Assembly: GCF_024171525.1 (NCBI RefSeq)
Contig: NZ_JALJZY010000009.1
Coordinates: 1 to 64,000 of the forward strand
Reading direction: 5' to 3'
DNA from: Neisseriaceae bacterium HSC-16F19
GTDB lineage: Bacteria; Pseudomonadota; Gammaproteobacteria; Burkholderiales; Neisseriaceae
DNA length: 64,000 nt
Of this stretch, positions 32,903-41,286 are shown piece by piece. The translations under genes and the position numbers were made by a program. The notes under the pieces are model-generated. The model ran no database searches. It saw only the letters and a list, made by a program, of their open reading frames with translations, and was not told the DNA's origin. Positions within the stretch are counted from its first letter, which is position 1. Every line of letters starts with the position of its first letter.

Positions 32903-34306
32903 ATGCAATTTAGCACAAAAGCCGAAAAATTGCAGCCGCAGGCCGCGGCCGCCACCCTGTTTGTCACTACCGAACCGGCGGCGGACAATGCCGTTTTGGC
33001 CGCCCTGGCGGCGGATATGAAAGAGGGCGACCGCTTTCAGGCAGCCCGTGTGATTGAAAACGGCCAAAGCGTGCATACCGCCTGGTGGCGTGTGGACAAA
33101 AACGATTACGCCGGGCTGCAAAAAACTGCCGCCCAAGCCGCCGCTTGGGCCGCCGAGCGCGAGGCGCTGGCAGTGGATGTGTCGGCGCTGAATGCGGATG
33201 ATGCCGCCACGGTAAGCGAAGTGCTGACCCTGGCGCTGGCGCAGGCGGTGTACCGTTATGACCATCTGAAAAAAGAAGCCAAACCGGCGGCGCTCACCGA
33301 AGCGGTGTTCTACGGTGGCAGCCACGACCTTCAGGCAGCCTTGGACGCGGCACAAGCGGCGGTGTACGGCATCAATCTGTGCAAAGACCTGGGCAATGCC
33401 CCCGGCAATGTGTGCACGCCCCGCTATCTGGCCGAAACCGCCAAACGCGAGGCCGAAGCGGCCGGCGGCAGCGCCAAGATACTCGATGCCCAAGCCATTC
33501 AGGATTTGGGCATGGGCTCCTTCTGGTCGGTGGCCAAGGCCAGCAGCGAGGGCGCCTATCTGATTGAATTGCGCTACAACGGCGCCGATGCCGACGATGC
33601 GCCGGTGGTGCTGGTGGGCAAGGGCATTACCTTTGACACTGGCGGCATTTCGCTCAAGCCGGGCGAAGCCATGGACGAGATGAAATTCGATATGTGCGGT
33701 GCCGCCAGTGTTATCGGTACCTTCTGCGCCGCCGCGCGCCAGAAACTGCCCATCAATCTGGTGGCGCTGGTGCCGACCTGCGAAAACATGCCCGGCGGCA
33801 ATGCCAGCAAGCCCGGTGACGTGGTCAAGGCCATGAACGGTCTGAGCATCGAAGTGCTCAATACCGATGCCGAAGGCCGCCTGATTTTGTGCGATGCGCT
33901 CACTTATGCCGAGCAGTTCAAGCCCCGCGCGGTGGTGGACGTGGCCACGCTCACCGGCGCCTGCATTATTGCGCTGGGTCATGTGGCCAGCGGTGTGCTG
34001 GGCAATAACCAGGATTTGGTGGATGAGCTCTTGGCCGCCGCACGCACGGTGAACGACAAAGCCTGGCAGTTGCCCTTGTTTGACGAATACAAAGAGCAGC
34101 TGAAATCCAATTTTGCCGATTTGCAGAATATCGGCGGCCGCCCCGCCGGCACCATTACCGCCGCCGCGTTTTTGTCGCACTTCACCGAAAACTACCCGTG
34201 GGCGCATTTGGACATTGCCGGCACGGCGTGGAAATCGGGCAAGGAAAAAGGCGCCAGCGGCCGCCCCGTGCCGCTGTTGTTGCAATTTTTGCGCGCGCAG
34301 GCGTAG
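32903..34306 (+). CDS. pepA: Leucyl aminopeptidase (M17)
   Basis: A 467-residue cytosolic metallo-aminopeptidase that releases N-terminal residues from peptides. The M17 signature NTDAEGRL is complete, and VGKGITFDTGGISLKP, MKFDMCGAA and GGRPAGTITAAAFL supply metal and catalytic ligands. The start is ATG 32903 behind AAGGAAT. An inverted-repeat element begins directly at the stop codon. Confidence 0.94.
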   Translation: MQFSTKAEKLQPQAAAATLFVTTEPAADNAVLAALAADMKEGDRFQAARVIENGQSVHTAWWRVDKNDYAGLQKTAAQAAAWAAEREALAVDVSALNADDAATVSEVLTLALAQAVYRYDHLKKEAKPAALTEAVFYGGSHDLQAALDAAQAAVYGINLCKDLGNAPGNVCTPRYLAETAKREAEAAGGSAKILDAQAIQDLGMGSFWSVAKASSEGAYLIELRYNGADADDAPVVLVGKGITFDTGGISLKPGEAMDEMKFDMCGAASVIGTFCAAARQKLPINLVALVPTCENMPGGNASKPGDVVKAMNGLSIEVLNTDAEGRLILCDALTYAEQFKPRAVVDVATLTGACIIALGHVASGVLGNNQDLVDELLAAARTVNDKAWQLPLFDEYKEQLKSNFADLQNIGGRPAGTITAAAFLSHFTENYPWAHLDIAGTAWKSGKEKGASGRPVPLLLQFLRAQA

Positions 34307-34464
34307 GGCAAACTGACCATTCGTTCACGGCTGCTTTTTTGTCAAAAATCGCCCGCTTCTGCGTTGAAAATGCTCGCAAGGTGTACAACCTTGCTGCGCT
34401 TTCCGCCTTGAATAGGACGTTTTTGCCTAAAAATCAGCTACGCGCCCGAATTGTCAGTTCGCCC
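34306..34464. mobile_element. 160-bp inverted-repeat element, copy 1
   Basis: It begins GGGCAAACTGACCATTCG and ends CGAATTGTCAGTTCGCCC, terminal inverted repeats of about 18 bp. The interior has TTTTTTGTCAAAAATCGCCC, a CAAGGTGTACAACCTTG palindrome and TTTGCCTAAAAATC. Copy 2 lies inverted at 52990-53147. It encodes nothing. Confidence 0.8.
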
Positions 34465-34578
34465 TAGGTCGGATACTTGAATCCGACAGGATTGGTTTTC
34501 AGGCAGCAGGTGTGTTCAGGCTGCCTGAAAACGGGTTTATGTGAGATCCTGCGACTACGCGCAGGATGACAGCAATCC

Positions 34579-34773
34579 GAGACCTTTGCAAAACCTCATG
34601 TGTCGGCACAAATATAAAACCGACGTCATTCCCGCGAACGTGGGAATCCATGGAAAACTAAAGAAACCACTTTAAAACAATGGATTCATAAACAGATAGA
34701 TGGATTTCCGCGTTCGCGGGAATGACGGCAGTTAAGGTTTTAGGCTACCTGAAAGCAGTTTTGTAAAGGTCTC
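34579..34773 (+). mobile_element. GAGACC-ended element with dRS3-like palindromes, copy 1
   Basis: 195 bp with terminal inverted repeats GAGACCTTTGCAAAAC and GTTTTGTAAAGGTCTC. Inside are two palindromes of dRS3 form, ATTCCC-N8-GGGAAT (34628-34647; one mismatch at 34704-34723), and an uptake-like sequence. It interrupts an AGATCCTGCG repeat whose intact copy is at 25652. Confidence 0.82.
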
Positions 34774-34960
34774 AACCCGTCATTCTGCGCGCAGCGTAGC
34801 GGAGTCGCAGAATCTGTTTGAGCTTCACAGACCCGCTGCACTACGCAGATAGCCCGTTATTTTTTAGCAGTGCTAGGTCGGCTCTCCGAGCCGACGTTTA
34901 TCTGTTTGTGTGTCGGCCCGGAGAGTCGGCTTACGGCTGCTATTGGTTTCAGGCAGCCTT

Positions 34961-35032
34961 GTAGGGGCGGGTTTTACACCCGCCCGTTCTACCGATAACA
35001 CTTTTGCGGGCGGGTGTGAAACCCGCTCCTAC
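34961..35032. repeat. GTAGGGGCGGGTTT inverted repeat
   Basis: GTAGGGGCGGGTTTTACACC faces GGTGTGAAACCCGCTCCTAC around a short centre. Confidence 0.65.
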
Positions 35033-35086
35033 ACCCACCTCCCGCCCCGCAGCCGCGGCGGCGGTGTTTTTGTATGATTGATGCAC

Positions 35087-35187
35087 AGTCGCCCAAAATG
35101 AACATGAGACAAGGCGGCAAACCGCAGACAGTACAAGTAGTACGGCAAGGTGCAGCCAACGCCGTATCATGTTCATTTTGGATGACT
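35087..35187 (+). mobile_element. Correia-like element, short form with variant ends
   Basis: 101 bp, ends AGTCGCCCAAAATGAACATG and CATGTTCATTTTGGATGACT; core GACAAGGCGGC, CCGCAGACAGTACAAGTAGT, ACGGCAAGG and AACGCCGTA. It lies 7 bp upstream of norM and may supply part of its promoter. Confidence 0.78.
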
Positions 35188-35194
35188 GAGCCTT

Positions 35195-36583
35195 ATGTTA
35201 TTTGATTTAAACCGCTATTCCCCCGCCGCTTTCGGCAGCGAGGCGCGCAAAACCCTGGTGCTGGCCTGGCCCATGCTGATCGCGCAGGTGGCGCAGGTGG
35301 GCATGGGCTTTGTGGATACGGTGATGGCCGGGCGGGTCAGCGCCGGGGATTTGGCGGCGGTGGCGCTGGGCACCAATGTGTTTGTCACCGTGTATGTCAC
35401 CTTTATGGGGGTGATGACGGCGCTCAATCCCATAGTGGCGCAGCTCTTCGGTGCGGGCAAAAGCACCGAAGTGGGCGAGTATGGCCGTCAGGGGCTGTGG
35501 TTCGGGCTGTTTTTGGGCGTGGCGGGCATGCTGCTGATGTGGCTGTTGATCGTGCCGGTGAAAAACTATCTGCAACTGGGCGAATATGTGGATAACACCT
35601 TTGCGCTGTATGTGTTCTGGGTGGCGCTGGCCATGCCCGCGGCCATGGTGCACCGCGCCCTGCATGCCTATGCCTCCAGCCTCAACCGCCCCAAGCCGAT
35701 TATGCTGGTGAGCTTGGCGGCACTGCTGTTGAATATCCCGCTCAATTATATTTTTGTCTACGGCAAGCTGGGCATGCCTGCCATGGGCGGTGCCGGTTGC
35801 GGGGTGGCCACGGCGCTGGTGTTTTGGTTTAACGCGCTGGTGTTGTGGCTGTATGTAGCGCGCCACCGCTATTTCCGCCCCTTCGGCCTGATGGCGCGCT
35901 TTTCCAAACCCGATTGGCAGGTGCAGCGCGAGGTGTTGAAACTGGGCGTGCCCATCGGCCTGTCGTTTTTTCTGGAAGTGAGCCTGTTTACCTTTATCGG
36001 CCTTTTGATTGCCCGTTTCGGCGTGGCCACGGTGGCGGCGCAGCAGGTGGTGATGAGCATTACCGCCATCCTCTATATGCTGCCGCAGAGCGTGGGCACG
36101 GCGGTGGGGGTGCGTGTGGGGCAGAATGTGGGCTTGGGCAATCTGCGGCGCGCACGCTATGTGGCCGGGGTGGGGCTGTGCCTGGGTTTTGTCGGTGCGG
36201 TCAGCACCGCCTTGCTGTTGCTGTTGTTGCGCGGCGAGGTGCTGGCGTTTTACACCCGCGATGCGGCGGTGATTGCACTGGGCGCCAGCCTGCTGGCGTT
36301 CGCCGCCTTTTTCCAGTTGTCGGACGCCACCCAAACCATCGCCTCCTACGCTTTGCGCGGTTATAAAATCACCCGCGTGCCCATGGTCATCCATGCGGTG
36401 GCCTTTTGGGGCTTGGGGCTGGGTTTGGGCAGCTTTTTGGGGCTGTATCTGGGCTACGGCATTTACGGATTTTGGAGCGCGCTGGTGGTGTCCCTCACCG
36501 GCGCGGCCGTGGTTTTGATTGCGTATCTGAATACGCAGAGCCGCCGTTTGGCGGTACGCAAAGGACGGATGAATGCAAGTTGA
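35195..36583 (+). CDS. norM: MATE-family efflux transporter NorM
   Basis: A 462-residue, 12-helix multidrug/toxic compound extruder. It has the N-terminal EARKTLVLAWPMLIAQVAQVGMGFVDTVMAG segment (about 16-46) and the symmetrical second half starting LKLGVPIGLSFFLEVS. NorM pumps cationic drugs out by Na+ or H+ exchange. Its 3' end overlaps murB by 11 bp, so the two are cotranscribed. A Correia-like element abuts the start codon region. Confidence 0.92.
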   Translation: MLFDLNRYSPAAFGSEARKTLVLAWPMLIAQVAQVGMGFVDTVMAGRVSAGDLAAVALGTNVFVTVYVTFMGVMTALNPIVAQLFGAGKSTEVGEYGRQGLWFGLFLGVAGMLLMWLLIVPVKNYLQLGEYVDNTFALYVFWVALAMPAAMVHRALHAYASSLNRPKPIMLVSLAALLLNIPLNYIFVYGKLGMPAMGGAGCGVATALVFWFNALVLWLYVARHRYFRPFGLMARFSKPDWQVQREVLKLGVPIGLSFFLEVSLFTFIGLLIARFGVATVAAQQVVMSITAILYMLPQSVGTAVGVRVGQNVGLGNLRRARYVAGVGLCLGFVGAVSTALLLLLLRGEVLAFYTRDAAVIALGASLLAFAAFFQLSDATQTIASYALRGYKITRVPMVIHAVAFWGLGLGLGSFLGLYLGYGIYGFWSALVVSLTGAAVVLIAYLNTQSRRLAVRKGRMNAS

Positions 36584-37598
36584 ATACCGGGTCGATTTGC
36601 GGCCCCACCACACTTTCGGCCTGCCGGTGCACGCCGCTGCTTGGGTGGAACTCACCGATGCGGCGCGGCTGCCTGAAATTCTCGCCCTGCCGGAATACGA
36701 CCCCGCCACGGTATTGTGGCTGGGCGGTGGCAGCAATGTGCTCTTTGGCGGCGATTATGCCGGACTGGTGGTGCATTTGGCGCACAAAGGCATTGCTGCC
36801 GAAGCGCGGGCCGACGGACGGGTGGCGGTGACCGCGCAGGCGGGCGAAATCTGGCACGACTTTGTGCAGCACACCGTGGCCCAGGGCTGGTACGGCTTGG
36901 AAAACCTGAGCCTGATTCCCGGCACCGTGGGCGCGGCACCGGTGCAGAATATCGGTGCCTACGGGGTGGAAGTGGGCGAATACATCGCCAGCGTGTATTG
37001 CTTCGATGTGGACACACAACAATTTGTCACCTTGGATGCCGCCGCCTGCCGCTTTGCCTACCGCGACAGCCTGTTTAAACAGGAAGGCCGCGGCCGATAT
37101 GTGATTTGCGCGGTTACCTTTGTGCTCGATACCGTGTTTGCGCCGCGCTTGGCTTATGGCGATGTCGCCGCCGTGGCTGCAGAAATCGCTGCCGGACGCG
37201 CCATCGGTGCCGCCGATGTGGCCGCTGCCGTGTGCCGCATCCGCCAAAGCAAGCTGCCCGACCCCAAAGTGCTGGGCAATGCCGGCAGTTTCTTTAAAAA
37301 CCCGGTGGTGGACGCTGAGACTGCCGCTGCGCTGCTGGCACAACATCCGACCCTGCCGCATTATCCGCAGGCCGACGGTCGGGTGAAGCTGGCGGCGGGC
37401 TGGCTCATCGACCAATGCGGCCTGAAAGGCTTTGCCGTGGGCGGTGCCGCCGTGCATGACAAACAGGCACTGGTGTTGGTGAACCGTGATCATGCCAGTG
37501 CTGCCGATGTGCGCGCGCTGGCGCAGACGGTGCAGGCGCGCGTGGCCGAAGGTTTTGGTGTGGCGCTGGAGCCGGAACCGGTTTGGCTGGCGTGCTGA
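36573..37598 (+). CDS. murB: UDP-N-acetylenolpyruvoylglucosamine reductase
   Basis: A 341-residue FAD enzyme that reduces UDP-GlcNAc-enolpyruvate to UDP-MurNAc in peptidoglycan synthesis. It has type I (E. coli-like) MurB features: LWLGGGSNVLF, ENLSLIPGTVGAAPVQNIGAYG, YRDSLFK (catalytic region) and LPDPKVLGNAGSFFKNP. It overlaps norM by 11 bp, and a Correia-like element starts on its stop codon. It also contains an internal near-uptake sequence. Confidence 0.94.
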   Translation: MQVEYRVDLRPHHTFGLPVHAAAWVELTDAARLPEILALPEYDPATVLWLGGGSNVLFGGDYAGLVVHLAHKGIAAEARADGRVAVTAQAGEIWHDFVQHTVAQGWYGLENLSLIPGTVGAAPVQNIGAYGVEVGEYIASVYCFDVDTQQFVTLDAAACRFAYRDSLFKQEGRGRYVICAVTFVLDTVFAPRLAYGDVAAVAAEIAAGRAIGAADVAAAVCRIRQSKLPDPKVLGNAGSFFKNPVVDAETAAALLAQHPTLPHYPQADGRVKLAAGWLIDQCGLKGFAVGGAAVHDKQALVLVNRDHASAADVRALAQTVQARVAEGFGVALEPEPVWLAC

Positions 37599-37688
37599 TA
37601 GTCATTTAACACAGAACGAGACGGCGTTGCTGTCCCGCGGGACTTCGCTGCGCTCGCGGCCTTGTCTCGTTCTTATTTTATTCGACTA
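37598..37688 (-). mobile_element. Correia-like element, internally deleted
   Basis: About 91 bp: ATAGTCATTTAACACAGAAC at the left and GTTCTTATTTTATTCGACTA at the right. Core ACGGCGTTGCTGTCC joins directly to CTCGCGGCCTTGTCTC, so the middle CAGTACAAATAGTA block is missing. Confidence 0.8.
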
Positions 37689-37806
37689 CAAATTGCGGTA
37701 TCATTACACAATTGTTTTGTATTAAATAAATTAACGGATTAGCCATTAAGACATACACACGGCCTGCCTGTTTGTCAGGCTGCCTGAAAACGGAGAGACA
37801 CACACC

Positions 37807-38454
37807 ATGCCCCGCAGCAACCGACCCAATACCTACGAACGCATCATCGATGCCAGCCTCAAGCTGTTTAACAAAGAGGGCGAGCGCAGCATCAGCACCA
37901 ACCACATCGCCGCACACATGGGCATCAGCCCCGGCAATCTGTACTACCATTTCCGCAACAAAGACGAAATCATCGTGCAGCTGTTCAAGCGTTACAGCAG
38001 CGCCCTGCTGGCCTATCTGCAAAACACGCCGCTGCCCGGCAGTGTGAGCGAAGCGCGCGACTATATGGCCGGGGTGTACCAGATTTTGTGGAATTACCGC
38101 TTTTTGTTCAGCGACATCAACAGCCTGTTGCAACGCAGTGTGATTCTGCTGGGCGAGCACAACGAATTTACCCGCGCCAAGGTGTCGCCGCTGCTGGTGA
38201 GCCTCTTGACCAAGTTGGACGAAAACGGCGTGATTGAAGCCAATGAAATCGAGCGCGAAGAGCTGGCGCTGAATTTGTGGCTGATTACCAAATACTGGTT
38301 CGATTTCGACAGCTCGCTGGGACGCAAGCAGTCCGAAGCGGTGAAATTCCGCGGCATCCGTCAGAGCCTCACCCTCATCCGCCCCTATGTGCGCGCCGAC
38401 CAGCGCGAAGCCTTCCAAGCGGTGATGGCGGAATTGGACGCCGAAATCGGCTAA
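37807..38454 (+). CDS. TetR-family transcriptional regulator
   Basis: A 215-residue TetR/AcrR protein. The N-terminal helix-turn-helix is ERIIDASLKLFNKEGERSIS followed by TNHIAAHMGISPGNLYYHFRNK (about 11-52). The C-terminal ligand domain has no recognised family. It stands alone between murB and the HerA-like gene. Targets are unknown. Confidence 0.88.
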   Translation: MPRSNRPNTYERIIDASLKLFNKEGERSISTNHIAAHMGISPGNLYYHFRNKDEIIVQLFKRYSSALLAYLQNTPLPGSVSEARDYMAGVYQILWNYRFLFSDINSLLQRSVILLGEHNEFTRAKVSPLLVSLLTKLDENGVIEANEIEREELALNLWLITKYWFDFDSSLGRKQSEAVKFRGIRQSLTLIRPYVRADQREAFQAVMAELDAEIG

Positions 38455-38629
38455 AGCCGTGCCGCCCTTTGCCGGGCGGTTTTTTCTGTCGTAGGTCGGA
38501 TACTGGTATCCGACACATCCACCAATTGCAGAAGCCTTACCTGTTTTCAGGCAGCCTGAACCGATATGGCAGCAGGGTGGGTGCTTGTACCCACCCTACG
38601 CACGAATGATTAAAAACCAAGGATATCCC

Positions 38630-40171
38630 ATGCACACTTTCTCCATCGCCCGCACCGCCGACAACCGTCCGCTGGACATCATCGGCAACCGCGCCAACCG
38701 CCACGGCCTGATTGCCGGGGCTACCGGTACCGGCAAAACCGTCACCCTGCGCCGCATGGCCGAAGCCTTCAGCGCCGGCGGCGTGCCGGTGTTTTTGGTG
38801 GACGTGAAAGGCGATTTGTCCGGCCTGATGCAGGCGGGGCAGGGCAGCGGCAAAGTGGGCGAGCGCATGGCCCAGTTCGGGCTGCCTGAACACTGGCTGC
38901 AAGGCTTTCCGGTGCGTTTTTGGGACGTGTTCGGCGAGGCCGGCATTCCCCTGCGCGTGACCATTTCCGCCATGGGGCCCATGCTGTTGGCGCGGCTGAT
39001 GAAGCTCAACGACACTCAGGAGGGCTTGCTCAATATTGTCTTCCGCGTCGCCGACGACAACGGCTGGCATCTGATTGATTTGAAAGACCTGCGCGGCCTG
39101 CTCAAACATGTGTCCGACCATGCCGCCGAATACCGCAGCCGCTACGGCAATGTGTCGCCCGCCAGCGTCGGCGCCATCCAGCGCCAGCTCTTGGCCTTGG
39201 AAAACGAAGGTGCGGACGTGCTCTTCGGCGAGCCGGATTTGAACCTTTCCGACTGGCTGCAAACCGAGGGCGAGCGCGGCGTCATCAATATTCTCAGCGG
39301 CGCGCGCCTGATGCAGAGCCCGCGCATGTACAGCGCCTTTTTGCTGTGGATGCTGGCCGAATTGTTCCAAAACCTGCCCGAAGTCGGCGACCCGGACAAA
39401 CCCAAGTTTGTGATGTTCTTCGACGAAGCCCATCTCTTGTTCGACAATGCCGCCGCGGCTCTCTTGGAGCAGGTGGAGCAGGTGGTGCGCCTGATCCGTT
39501 CCAAAGGCGTGGGCGTGTATTTCGTCACCCAAAATCCACTCGATTTGCCCGACAGCGTGCTGGGCCAGCTTGGCAACCGAGTGCAGCACGCCCTGCGCGC
39601 CTTCACCCCGCGCGACCAAAAAGCGGTTAAGGCCGCCGCCGACACCTTCCGCAGCAATCCGAATATCAAAGTGGCCGAAGTCATCAGCGAATTGGCGGTG
39701 GGCGAAGCGCTGGTGTCGTTTTTGGATGAAAAAGGCATGCCCGAACCGGTGGAGCGCGCCTATGTGCTGCCGCCGCAATCCGATTTGAGCCCCTTGAGCG
39801 CCGAGGTTTGCCGCGCGCAGTTTGAGGGTGATATTCTCTACCGCCATTACAAAGACGCGGTGGACAATTTCTCCGCCTTTGAGGCGCTGGAACAACTGGC
39901 GCAACAACAGGCCGAAGCCGCCGCCCAAGCGCAAGCGGCAGCGGAGCAGGCCAAACAGCAGCAGGCAGCGGCCAAAGACGGCGGCAGCGGCGACGGCTTG
40001 GTGGGCGGTTTTCTCAACGGTCTCTTCGGCAACCGCAAAAAAGCCAATCAGGGCTTGGCCGACAATCTGGCGCACACCATAGGCAAAAACATCAACACCC
40101 AGGTGACCAACAGCATAGGCCGCGCCATCAGCCGCAGCATACTCGGTGCGATTAGCGGCAAGAAAAAATAG
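38630..40171 (+). CDS. HerA-like DUF853 ATPase (YjgR family)
   Basis: A 513-residue P-loop ATPase from ATG 38630, AAGGA upstream. Walker A is GATGTGKT (30-37), followed by VFLVDVKGDLSGLMQAG; Walker B is VMFFDEAHLLF. It ends in an Ala/Gln-rich coiled stretch and a glycine-containing tail. YjgR proteins resemble HerA helicases, but no NurA partner is present and the role is undefined. Confidence 0.88.
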   Translation: MHTFSIARTADNRPLDIIGNRANRHGLIAGATGTGKTVTLRRMAEAFSAGGVPVFLVDVKGDLSGLMQAGQGSGKVGERMAQFGLPEHWLQGFPVRFWDVFGEAGIPLRVTISAMGPMLLARLMKLNDTQEGLLNIVFRVADDNGWHLIDLKDLRGLLKHVSDHAAEYRSRYGNVSPASVGAIQRQLLALENEGADVLFGEPDLNLSDWLQTEGERGVINILSGARLMQSPRMYSAFLLWMLAELFQNLPEVGDPDKPKFVMFFDEAHLLFDNAAAALLEQVEQVVRLIRSKGVGVYFVTQNPLDLPDSVLGQLGNRVQHALRAFTPRDQKAVKAAADTFRSNPNIKVAEVISELAVGEALVSFLDEKGMPEPVERAYVLPPQSDLSPLSAEVCRAQFEGDILYRHYKDAVDNFSAFEALEQLAQQQAEAAAQAQAAAEQAKQQQAAAKDGGSGDGLVGGFLNGLFGNRKKANQGLADNLAHTIGKNINTQVTNSIGRAISRSILGAISGKKK

Positions 40172-40242
40172 CTTAGAATGCCGAGGGAATGCATGGGGGC
40201 TGCCTGAATACAGCTTACCCATATTGACAGAAGGAGAAGACC

Positions 40243-40719
40243 ATGAAGAAAATCGTTTTATTCGGTTTGCTTGCTGTGGCATTGGGCAGCCCGGTTTATG
40301 CCCAGCAAGATCCGCATCAGGCCAAGAAAATAGCGCTGATCAAGAAAGTTTATGCCGCCTATAAACCCACCGGTATGCCGCGCATAGATGACCGTTGGTT
40401 CAGCCGTGATTTCAACGCTGCCTTGGCGCACGATGCCAAAGCCGCCCGTGGCGAGATTGCCTGTCTCGGTTATGACTATATTGTGCAGGGTCAGGATTTC
40501 GACGGCGCGGAAATCAACCGTACCCTCAAAGTTACACCCGCCAAAAACGGTCGTGTAAAAGCCACCTTCCGTAATTTCCAATCGCCGCAAACCGTTTATT
40601 ATGAATTTGTGTGTAGCGACAAAGGCTGTGTGATTGATGACATTATCGAATCCGACGGTTCGTTCAAAAAGAATTTGCGCAGCTGCCTGAAAAAGAACTA
40701 TCCGAGAGTCAAGCCATGA
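40243..40719 (+). CDS. Periplasmic protein, DUF3828-like
   Basis: A 158-residue protein with a clear signal peptide (MKKIVLFGLLAVALGSPVYA, 1-20). The mature part (KKVYAAYKPTGMPRIDDRWFSRDFNAAL...YDYIVQGQDFDGAEI...VIDDIIESDGS) has the pattern of small NTF2-like periplasmic proteins such as DUF3828; this assignment is tentative. Three cysteines could form a disulfide. Its stop overlaps the next gene (ATGA), so the pair is coupled. AGAAGGAGA is the ribosome-binding site. Confidence 0.7.
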   Translation: MKKIVLFGLLAVALGSPVYAQQDPHQAKKIALIKKVYAAYKPTGMPRIDDRWFSRDFNAALAHDAKAARGEIACLGYDYIVQGQDFDGAEINRTLKVTPAKNGRVKATFRNFQSPQTVYYEFVCSDKGCVIDDIIESDGSFKKNLRSCLKKNYPRVKP

Positions 40720-41201
40720 CCCATATAGCCCGAACATCCGTCGGCCTGCCCGCCGTTTTGCAGCACTGGCTGGGCCAGCCCAAGCCGGATGTGTGGTCTA
40801 TGGTTTTGCCCGACCGCTACGCCACAGCGACCGATTTTGCCGCCGATATGCAGGAAGGCTACCGCCACAACAGCCGCAGCGGCCAAGACCTGACTTCCGC
40901 CGCGCCCGGTGGTTGGCATCCGGAGTGGTGGGTCGTGGCGGCCAATTATTTTGCCGACCCGTTTTTTGTGGATATACGTGAAGCCGCACAGGGTTTGCCG
41001 GTGTATTTTGCCTTTCACGGCGCAGGCAAATGGATGCCCTTGCCGGTAGCTTCCGGCTTGGCGGAATTTAATACCCTGTTAAATGAGATCCGGGCACGGC
41101 AGGAAGATGATGCGGCACTGCGTGAATGGCTGGCACAACATACCGATATACACGGCCATGAGTTGTGGCGGGAGCTGTATCAGGGCTTGTGCGAAGCGTA
41201 G
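40716..41201 (+). CDS. SUKH (SMI1/KNR4)-like protein
   Basis: A 161-residue cytoplasmic protein. Segments WWVVAANYFADPFFVDI, GLPVYFAFHGAGKWMPLPVA and SGLAEFNTLL follow the SUKH pattern (acidic strand, VY..HG.G.W, then a helix). SUKH proteins often serve as immunity proteins against toxins, but no toxin is adjacent; the overlapping upstream partner is a secreted protein. The function is therefore open. Confidence 0.6.
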   Translation: MTHIARTSVGLPAVLQHWLGQPKPDVWSMVLPDRYATATDFAADMQEGYRHNSRSGQDLTSAAPGGWHPEWWVVAANYFADPFFVDIREAAQGLPVYFAFHGAGKWMPLPVASGLAEFNTLLNEIRARQEDDAALREWLAQHTDIHGHELWRELYQGLCEA

Positions 41202-41236
41202 ACGGCAGGGCGGGTATACTTGGCCTTGGTCATTGA

Positions 41237-41270
41237 AAAGGCTGCCTGAAAAACTTTTCAGGCAGCCTTT
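41237..41270. terminator. DUS inverted-repeat terminator
   Basis: AAAGGCTGCCTGAAAA/TTTTCAGGCAGCCTTT between the convergent SUKH-like gene and metE. Confidence 0.8.
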
Positions 41271-41286
41271 GTTCACCTACTCAAAC

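Larger units (their letters stand above)
34307..35194. other. 888-bp gap made of nested repeats
   Basis: No gene is supported. In order: the 160-bp inverted-repeat element, uptake sequences, the AGATCCTGCG repeat split by a GAGACC-ended element, a GTCGGCTCTCCGAGCCGAC palindrome pair (34874-34933), a GTAGGGGCGGGTTT inverted repeat (34961-35032) and a Correia-like element (35087-35187). Confidence 0.8.

Noticed and set aside
32790..32988. 66-residue N-terminal extension of LptF
   Set aside because: It runs across the divergent promoter and into pepA; the family start MIYQRQF at 32790 gives the normal length.
35207..36736. Long open frame on the minus strand opposite norM and murB
   Set aside because: It is a His/Gln-rich shadow of two clearly identified genes on the other strand and has no recognisable domains.
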